Shown one piece after another: positions 1 to 3,885 of a stretch of 5,188 nucleotides of DNA. The DNA is from Corallococcus sp. Lineage in GTDB: Bacteria; Bacillota; Clostridia; Christensenellales; CAG-314. Below the pieces are notes generated by a model that had not been told where the DNA came from, searched no databases, and saw only the letters and a program-made list of their open reading frames with translations. The DNA lies in NCBI GenBank assembly GCA_023663205.1, contig JAMPHX010000089.1, positions 1 through 5,188 on the forward strand. The letters run 5' to 3'. The position numbers and the translations under genes were made by a program. The stretch's first letter is position 1; every line of letters starts with the position of its first letter.

Positions 1-64
1 CTTCAAACAGCAAAGTGAACGAGAGGTAAGCGGTTATATGGGTGTTGGGTAAATGCGTTATTCT

Positions 65-99
65 AAAAGTGTTCTACTGGGGTTCGCTCTGGGGGGGGG
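65..99 (+). repeat. Direct repeat copy 1 with G9 tract
   Basis: This copy begins AAAAGTGTTC, continues ACTG and GGTT, and ends in nine consecutive Gs (91-99). It matches 149-181 at about 28 of 33 aligned positions, with an 84-bp period. Its function is unknown. Repeated sites that begin TGTTC near an element end would fit the multiple transposase-binding repeats of IS21-type elements, but no transposase gene is present, so this is only a guess. Confidence 0.6.
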
Positions 100-148
100 A
101 AGTGCTATTATAATATTGGTATTACATTCACCCAGCAAGCCACCATTA

Positions 149-181
149 AAAAGTGTTCAACTGAGGTTGGCAATGGGGGGG
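149..181 (+). repeat. Direct repeat copy 2 with G7 tract
   Basis: This is the second copy of the repeat at 65-99. It shares the first ten bases (AAAAGTGTTC), then ACTG, GGTT and a terminal G-run, here seven Gs (175-181). The differences lie mainly in the six bases before the G-run and in the length of the run. The bases between the copies (100-148) do not continue the repeat. Confidence 0.6.
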
Positions 182-209
182 ATGCATACCCGATATTTGC
201 GGTATGTGT
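182..209. repeat. Inverted repeat (hairpin), 9-bp stem
   Basis: CATACC (185-190) is perfectly complementary to GGTATG (201-206). Wobble and A-T pairs extend the stem to 182-209 around a 10-nt loop. A weak run GTGTTTTG follows, so it could be a poor terminator for something upstream. It could also be the boundary structure of the repeat region. Confidence 0.4.
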
Positions 210-223
210 GTTTTGTCAAACAA

Positions 224-251
224 TTGACATAATGTGTTTACGGTGTATAGT
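224..251 (+). promoter_or_regulatory. Sigma-A type promoter for the kinase-like/MATE unit
   Basis: A perfect -35 box TTGACA (224-229) is followed after 16 nt by TATAGT (246-251), five of six matches to the -10 consensus. Transcription should begin near 257-259. That leaves about 290 nt of leader before the first gene at 548. The -35 box is also the right arm of a dyad, TGTCAA (214-219) / TTGACA (224-229), with a 4-nt spacer, which could be an operator. Confidence 0.65.
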
Positions 252-283
252 TTAAGAGTAAAAGACGTATAGTGTTCTCGGAG

Positions 284-308
284 GACGCGCGGTCGCAACC
301 GCGAAGTC
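284..308 (+). other. Leader hairpin 1
   Basis: CGCGGT (288-293) pairs perfectly with ACCGCG (298-303) around the loop CGCA. An outer GAC (284-286) pairs with GTC (306-308) across a small internal loop. It lies about 27 nt after the predicted transcription start and is the most stable-looking element at the 5' end of the leader. Confidence 0.5.
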
Positions 309-329
309 GATTACAAGAGGTTGAGTGTG

Positions 330-373
330 CTCGACACAGTGCCGCAAGATACGGGTGTGGAGTGTTTTTTTTT
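330..373 (+). terminator. Possible terminator or attenuator in the leader
   Basis: An interrupted stem is followed by TGTTTTTTTTT, with nine Ts at 365-373. The stem pairs CTC (330-332) with GAG (360-362), CACA (335-338) with TGTG (356-359), and CCG (342-344) with CGG (352-354). A competing hairpin, GTTGAG (320-325) with CTCGAC (330-335), uses the same 5' bases, so the two cannot fully form together. This is the arrangement expected of an attenuator. The bulges make the stem weak, so the call is tentative. If it works, it would yield a ~115-nt short transcript. Confidence 0.35.
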
Positions 374-386
374 ATTGTCGCATAGG

Positions 387-425
387 TATTGCCGAGCAGA
401 CGGCGGAAAGCGAGGCTCGGTAGTA
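387..425 (+). other. Leader hairpin with 11-bp stem
   Basis: CCGAGC (392-397) is perfectly complementary to GCTCGG (415-420). Pairs including two wobbles extend the stem outward to 387 and 425, giving about 11 bp closed by a 17-nt loop. There is no T-run after it, so it is not a terminator. It could be part of a structured RNA or a palindromic dispersed repeat. Confidence 0.45.
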
Positions 426-476
426 AGGCAAAGTGGTCGGTATGTGACGGACGGTATTTTCGGCGCATTTTGCAAG

Positions 477-493
477 ACCGACGGTTTGTCGGT
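477..493 (+). other. Leader hairpin upstream of the ribosome binding site
   Basis: ACCGAC (477-482) pairs perfectly with GTCGGT (488-493) around the loop GGTTT. The same ACCGAC can instead pair with another GTCGGT at 436-441, so two mutually exclusive folds exist about 40 nt before the Shine-Dalgarno sequence at 533-538. Confidence 0.45.
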
Positions 494-547
494 ACGCATT
501 GATTTGTGTAATCGGAAATTTTACGGAAAATAAGGGAGAAATGATAT

Positions 548-1162
548 ATGAATAGAATAATTACGGTATCGCGTGAGTTCGGAAGCGGAGGCAGAGAATT
601 GGCAAAACGTCTTGCGGAAAAACTCGGTTTTGCTTTTTACGACAAGGAAATTATTGCGGAAATCGCCCAAAACCGCAACGTAGACGAACAGTATCTTGAA
701 AAAATGCGCAGCGGCGTATACAACGATTATCCTTATGCCGTAGGCAAGTCTTTTTCCTACTACTCCGCATACTCCAAGATAGCAACGGAGTTGTTGCTGG
801 AAGAACGCAAAGTTATTTTGGACGCGGCAAGCAAATGCGATTGCGTAATAGTCGGGCGCGGCGCGGATTTGATTTTGCGCAAATACTCTCCTTTCGATAT
901 TTTTGTTTACGCCGACGACAAATCCAAAATTGAAAGGTGTAAAAAGCGCGCACCGGAAAACGAAACTTTATCCGACAAAGAATTGCTTAAAAAAATAAAA
1001 CAGATAGATAAATCCCGCGAAAAGCATTATTTGCTTCTTGGCGGCGACGGCTGGGGGCGCAAGGAAAACTACCGTCTGTGCGTCGATACTACCGACGTCG
1101 ATTTGAACAAAGCGGTACCGCTTATTGCGGAATATGCAAAAATTTGGTTAGAAGGTAAATAA
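548..1162 (+). CDS. Cytidylate kinase-like family protein
   Basis: This 204-aa P-loop protein belongs to the cytidylate kinase-like family (Pfam Cytidylate_kin2), a relative of the nucleoside monophosphate kinases. The N-terminal strand and loop I-T-V-S-R-E-F-G-S-G-G-R (residues 5-16) is the family's modified Walker A, followed by FYDKEII (30-36). A core strand ends in V-I-V-G-R-G-A-D (100-107). A lid-like stretch (about 150-182) has D154, R157, Y161 and G-W-G (168-170), ending near D180-T-T. Length is normal. Physiological substrate is unproven, and many genomes with this family also carry a true cmk. AGGGAG (533-538) lies 9 nt before the ATG and supports this start. The stop overlaps the MATE start by one base, so the two are probably co-translated. 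It is a cytosolic protein. Confidence 0.85.
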   Translation: MNRIITVSREFGSGGRELAKRLAEKLGFAFYDKEIIAEIAQNRNVDEQYLEKMRSGVYNDYPYAVGKSFSYYSAYSKIATELLLEERKVILDAASKCDCVIVGRGADLILRKYSPFDIFVYADDKSKIERCKKRAPENETLSDKELLKKIKQIDKSREKHYLLLGGDGWGRKENYRLCVDTTDVDLNKAVPLIAEYAKIWLEGK

Positions 1163-2493
1163 TGGCAGTACATTTATCGGAACACTTTACATTCAAAAAA
1201 CTGTTCAAAGCGGTGATGCCGTCTATATTTATGATGGTGTTTACTTCCATTTACAGCATAGTCGACGGTTTGTTTGTTTCCAACTTTGTTGGCAAAACGC
1301 AATTTTCTTCCCTAAACTTTGTATTTCCCGTAATAATGGCGCTTGGCGCGGTGGGATTTATGTTCGGCGCGGGAGGAAGCGCATTGGTTGCAAAGACTCT
1401 CGGGGAAGGCGACCGCGACAAAGCCAACCGCATATTTTCAACGGTAGTGTATTTTAACATAATAATAGGTATTGCTCTGTCGGTTGGCGCGTACTTTTTT
1501 ATCGAACCGGTAGCATCTCTCTTGGGCGCTACCGACGAAATGCTTCCGTATTGCGCTTTGTACGGCAAGATACTTGCCGCAGCAACTTTTATGTTTATGC
1601 TGCAAAATATTTTTCAAAGTTTCTTTGTCGTGGCGGAAAAACCTATGCTGGGTTTTGTCGTTACGGTTTGCGCGGGCGTTGCCAATATGGTATTGGATGC
1701 GGTATTTGTAGTCGGTTTCAAGATGGGACTTGCCGGAGCGGCATTTGCAACGGCAATGAGTTACGTGGTGGGCGGCATTATTCCCATTGTCTATTTTTCC
1801 GTCAAAAACAAAAGTTTGCTCAGGCTTGTCAAAACAAAGTTTGATTTCAAAGCCATATTAAAAAGCGCAACCAACGGTTCGTCGGAATTTTTTACAAACA
1901 TTTCTTCGTCGGTGGTAGGTATGCTTTTCAACGCCCAATTGCTCAAACTTGCAGGCGAGGACGGTGTAGCGGCATACGGCGTCATTATGTACGCTTCCTT
2001 TATATTTGCGGCAATCTTTATCGGTTATGGCATAGGCACCGCGCCCGTTATCGGGTATCACTTCGGCGCGGGCAACACCGACGAATTGAAAAACATTTTG
2101 ATAAAGAGTCTGTGCCTCATATGTATAACGGGTGTTGTGATGACGGGCTTGATGGAGGCGCTGGCATTTCCGTTATCGAAAATATTCGTCAGTTACGACC
2201 AAAACCTGCTTGACCTTACCGTTACGGGTATGCGTTGGTATTCGCTGTCGTTTTTGGTGTGCGGCATAAATATATTTGCTTCGTCGTTTTTTACTTCGCT
2301 CAACAACGGCATTATATCGGCAATTATTTCTTTTGCAAGGACGCTGGTTTTCCAAGTGATATGCGTACTGCTTTTGCCTATATGGTTGGGCGTTACGGGT
2401 ATTTGGCTGTCCGCCGTAATATCGGAGGTTTTGTCAACCGTAATATCCGTCGTATGTATCTTTGCCAAACGCAAAAAGTACAAATACTTGTAA
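1162..2493 (+). CDS. MATE family efflux transporter
   Basis: This 443-aa integral membrane protein has about 12 hydrophobic segments in two homologous halves of six, the layout of MATE (MatE) exporters. These use Na+ or H+ gradients to expel cationic drugs and metabolites. The N-terminal signature runs through S-I-V-D-G-L-F-V (32-39) in the first helix. The G-E-G-D-R-D-K-A loop (81-88) follows helix 2. In the second half, P-V-I-G-Y-H-F-G-A-G-N (295-305) is the equivalent position. The protein ends in a basic tail (KRKKYKYL). Length is usual, and the style recalls the MepA/DinF-like Clostridial group, but the substrate cannot be told. GAAGG (1151-1155) lies inside the preceding gene's end, and the TAATG overlap suggests translational coupling. 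No clear terminator follows. Confidence 0.92.
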   Translation: MAVHLSEHFTFKKLFKAVMPSIFMMVFTSIYSIVDGLFVSNFVGKTQFSSLNFVFPVIMALGAVGFMFGAGGSALVAKTLGEGDRDKANRIFSTVVYFNIIIGIALSVGAYFFIEPVASLLGATDEMLPYCALYGKILAAATFMFMLQNIFQSFFVVAEKPMLGFVVTVCAGVANMVLDAVFVVGFKMGLAGAAFATAMSYVVGGIIPIVYFSVKNKSLLRLVKTKFDFKAILKSATNGSSEFFTNISSSVVGMLFNAQLLKLAGEDGVAAYGVIMYASFIFAAIFIGYGIGTAPVIGYHFGAGNTDELKNILIKSLCLICITGVVMTGLMEALAFPLSKIFVSYDQNLLDLTVTGMRWYSLSFLVCGINIFASSFFTSLNNGIISAIISFARTLVFQVICVLLLPIWLGVTGIWLSAVISEVLSTVISVVCIFAKRKKYKYL

Positions 2494-2764
2494 TAAGCGT
2501 CCGCGTTATGCCGAGTACGGGTTGCGCAAACAATCGGAATAGTATGCTTTGACTGTGAGCGAAAGGTTTGCAAGGGTAACAACTGCGGATAACGGCAAAT
2601 TTCAAACAAAGTGCGTATATGCGCGGAGCGGAAAGTATGACGCTACTTGGCGGCAAACCGCGTATCACGGTATGTTAGTAAACGGAATTAGTCACTACTG
2701 CCCGATATGTCGCGCAGTCTTACGGCGCGGAGCGCCTAAGGGATATAGGAGATATACTAATTTT
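2494..2764 (+). other. 271-nt spacer before the acetyltransferase gene
   Basis: I recognise no gene here. An open frame continuous with the acetyltransferase (from 2549) would add 72 residues that look non-coding and unlike any GNAT N-terminus. Visible features are a small hairpin GCGG-CAAA-CCGC (2650-2661), a ten-base repeat GCGCGGAGCG (2621-2630 and 2725-2734), and the bulged hairpin at 2719-2740. A weak promoter candidate, TTGGCG (2647-2652) then TATGTT (2671-2676) with an 18-nt spacer, is not convincing. The acetyltransferase may therefore be read through from the MATE gene. Confidence 0.45.
2719..2740 (+). other. Hairpin just upstream of the GNAT ribosome binding site
   Basis: CTTA (2719-2722) pairs with TAAG (2737-2740), and GGCGC (2724-2728) pairs with GCGCC (2732-2736). 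There is a single bulged C (2723) and the loop is GGA. No T-run follows, so it is not a terminator. It ends 6 nt before AGGAG (2747-2751) and could influence translation or mRNA stability. Confidence 0.5.
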
Positions 2765-3184
2765 ATGAAAATAGAGGATATTTCGGTAAGACTTGCAAAA
2801 GAGTCGGATAAAGATTTTTGGTTTACTTTGGACAGACATTTGCCGTCGGAGGAATTTGACAAAAAAGTTCGCGACGGGCAGGCATTTGTACTGTTGTGCG
2901 AAAAGCGTCCCGCGGGAATACTGCGTTACAATTTGTTTTGGGATAATACCCCATTTTGCACAATGCTATATGTGGCAGAGGACTTCCGCGGAAAGGGCTT
3001 GGGGACAAAACTGCTTGGGTTTTGGGAAGATACTGTGAAGTCGCTCGGATACGGTTGGCTGCTTGTTTCTACGCGTTCGGACGAAACCGCCCAATACTTT
3101 TTTCGCGCTTCGGGCTATGCGGATTGCGGAAGATTATCACCTCCCGACCAACCCGACGAACTGTTTTTGGGCAAAATAATATAA
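2765..3184 (+). CDS. GNAT family N-acetyltransferase
   Basis: From the ATG at 2765 the product is 139 aa, close to the usual size of a minimal GNAT domain. These enzymes transfer an acetyl group from acetyl-CoA to an amine. Motif A is clear: strand T-M-L-Y-V (66-70), then the pyrophosphate-binding loop R-G-K-G-L-G (75-80) and a following helix. Residues L-L-V-S-T-R (99-104) and A-Q-Y-F-F-R-A-S-G-Y (109-118) are the typical C-terminal strand, helix and final Gly-Tyr turn. I chose this start over the longer frame from 2549 because homology begins here and AGGAG (2747-2751) precedes it. The 13-nt spacing is long, so initiation may be modest. The acceptor is unknown. A terminator lies about 105 nt downstream. 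Confidence 0.85.
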   Translation: MKIEDISVRLAKESDKDFWFTLDRHLPSEEFDKKVRDGQAFVLLCEKRPAGILRYNLFWDNTPFCTMLYVAEDFRGKGLGTKLLGFWEDTVKSLGYGWLLVSTRSDETAQYFFRASGYADCGRLSPPDQPDELFLGKII

Positions 3185-3289
3185 TGCGATAAAAGAAATA
3201 TTGCTGATTTTTTTATTTTCAACGGACGTTATTTTTGCGGGAGCGAAACAGGCGGTATTTGTAGTATTGCGCATAAATATATATTTTTC

Positions 3290-3317
3290 GGGCGTTTGCA
3301 ATTTGCAAGCGCCTTTT
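3290..3317 (+). terminator. Rho-independent terminator
   Basis: GGCGTTTGC (3291-3299) pairs with GCAAGCGCC (3305-3313) over nine base pairs, one of them a G-U wobble. The loop is AATTT and TTTT follows at 3314-3317. It lies about 105 nt after the acetyltransferase stop and should end that transcript before the padR promoter. Confidence 0.75.
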
Positions 3318-3460
3318 GTATTCGATATTACAAAAATGCTCGGGCGGAAGTTTGTTTTATCGGCGGCAGCGTCATTGTTCGGCGGAATTATATCGTCCAA
3401 AAGGCAAATCTGCGCGCTGAAAATCGGCAAAAGAATTTTTGAAAATATGTACTAAAACCG

Positions 3461-3489
3461 TTGACAAGCAATACTATGTAATGTATAGT
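3461..3489 (+). promoter_or_regulatory. Sigma-A promoter of the PadR operon
   Basis: A perfect -35 TTGACA (3461-3466) and a -10 TATAGT (3484-3489) are separated by the ideal 17 nt. Transcription should start near 3495-3497, giving a leader of about 75 nt before the GTG at 3572. The upstream terminator isolates this promoter from the acetyltransferase gene. Confidence 0.8.
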
Positions 3490-3492
3490 ATT
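3470..3492. promoter_or_regulatory. Probable PadR operator (perfect 8-bp dyad)
   Basis: AATACTAT (3470-3477) and ATAGTATT (3485-3492) form a perfect inverted repeat with a 7-nt centre. The right arm covers most of the -10 box and the rest fills the -35/-10 spacer, so a dimeric repressor bound here would block RNA polymerase. PadR proteins are winged-helix dimers that commonly repress their own operons from such sites. Assigning this site to the adjacent PadR is inference. Confidence 0.7.
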
Positions 3493-3507
3493 AGACGAAA
3501 CGAGGTA

Positions 3508-3534
3508 TTTACGGCGTAAGATATGCGCCGTAAA
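3508..3534 (+). other. 5' UTR hairpin of the PadR operon
   Basis: TTTACGGCG (3508-3516) pairs perfectly with CGCCGTAAA (3526-3534). One wobble and one A-T pair extend it inward to a 5-nt loop (3519-3523). It sits about 12 nt after the predicted transcription start and 22 nt before the Shine-Dalgarno sequence. No T-run follows. It could protect the mRNA 5' end, or act as a second DNA operator. Confidence 0.6.
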
Positions 3535-3571
3535 GAGTCAACTCGCAATAATCGTAAAAGGAGGGATACAG

Positions 3572-3883
3572 GTGGACGCCCAACTGAAAAAGGGATTGCT
3601 GGAAGTTTTTGTGCTTGCGGCTTTGAGAAAGGAAGAATCCTACGGCTACAAAATAATCAGCGACATTTCGCCTTATATCGAGATTTCCGAATCCACGTTG
3701 TACCCTATCTTGAAGAGGTTGGAGTCGGGAGGGTATTTGGTAACGCGCAGCAAAGAGTACAACGGCAGACTGCGAAAATACTACCGAATTACTCCGTCGG
3801 GAGTTAATAAAATCAAAAGTTTTGTTAAGGATATAAACGAGTTAAACAGATTGTACGACTTCATTCGCAAGGGAGATATGTAA
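3572..3883 (+). CDS. PadR family transcriptional repressor
   Basis: This 103-aa protein is a short-form PadR regulator, a cytosolic winged-helix DNA-binding dimer. The Y-G-Y-K-I segment (24-28) begins helix 2. The recognition helix is S-T-L-Y-P-I-L-K-R-L-E (41-51), followed by G-G-Y-L (53-56). The wing carries N-G-R-L-R-K-Y-Y-R-I-T-P-S-G (64-77). A single C-terminal helix (about 78-100) would be the dimerisation helix. The start is GTG at 3572, fixed by an excellent Shine-Dalgarno AAAGGAGGG (3557-3565) six nt upstream. It opens the operon: its stop is 2 nt before the HAAS gene, and a dyad over its promoter suggests autorepression. PadR proteins often sense phenolics, drugs or envelope stress, but the ligand here is unknown. 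Confidence 0.93.
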   Translation: MDAQLKKGLLEVFVLAALRKEESYGYKIISDISPYIEISESTLYPILKRLESGGYLVTRSKEYNGRLRKYYRITPSGVNKIKSFVKDINELNRLYDFIRKGDM

Positions 3884-3885
3884 CG

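Larger units (their letters stand above)
1..547. other. Gene-free upstream region with repeats, promoter and structured leader
   Basis: I see no convincing gene in these 547 bases. The first ~210 bases hold two diverged repeats ending in G-tracts and a 9-bp hairpin. Bases 214-251 hold a dyad and a strong promoter. Bases ~258-547 look like an untranslated, hairpin-rich leader. Open frames here, such as 321-533 with a TTG start, lack a usable ribosome binding site and any recognisable motif. At the left edge, one frame reads eight codons to a TAA at 27-29 and another reads sixteen to a TAA at 50-52. Either could be the tail of a gene outside the window, but nothing supports that. Confidence 0.6.
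3185..3571. other. Intergenic region between acetyltransferase and padR-family gene
   Basis: This 387-nt stretch has no supportable gene. It contains the terminator at 3290-3317, the promoter and operator-like dyad at 3461-3492, and a 5' UTR hairpin at 3508-3534. Bases 3185-3289 are AT-rich with nothing recognisable. Between 3318 and 3460 a 39-codon frame from ATG 3336 to 3455 exists, but it has no ribosome binding site and no known motif. Confidence 0.6.

Noticed and set aside
27..60. IS66-like end, suggested by GTAAGCG
   Set aside because: Seven bases are too few, and there is no partner inverted repeat, target duplication or transposase gene in the window.
284..308. T-box riboswitch, suggested by AACCGCG
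   Set aside because: The match is short and explained by a local hairpin. The rest of the T-box antiterminator and specifier architecture is not visible.
238..499. Two overlapping minus-strand open frames antisense to the leader
   Set aside because: No ribosome binding site or protein family signature was seen. Open frames on both strands are expected in a palindromic CGG-rich block.
321..533. 70-codon + strand open frame ending just before the kinase-like gene
   Set aside because: It starts with TTG, has no properly spaced ribosome binding site, runs through the T9 tract and hairpins, and shows no recognisable motif.
571..595. Annotating the first gene as canonical cmk
   Set aside because: The G-S-G-G-R loop and GRGAD motif match the cytidylate kinase-like family rather than the standard Cmk N-terminus, so no gene symbol is given.
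2549..2764. N-terminal extension of the acetyltransferase frame
   Set aside because: The 72 extra residues do not resemble a GNAT N-terminus, and an AGGAG site supports the ATG at 2765.
3201..3455. 84-codon + strand frame between the acetyltransferase and padR-family genes
   Set aside because: It starts with TTG without a ribosome binding site and reads straight through a clear intrinsic terminator. The shorter ATG frame from 3336 also lacks a ribosome binding site.
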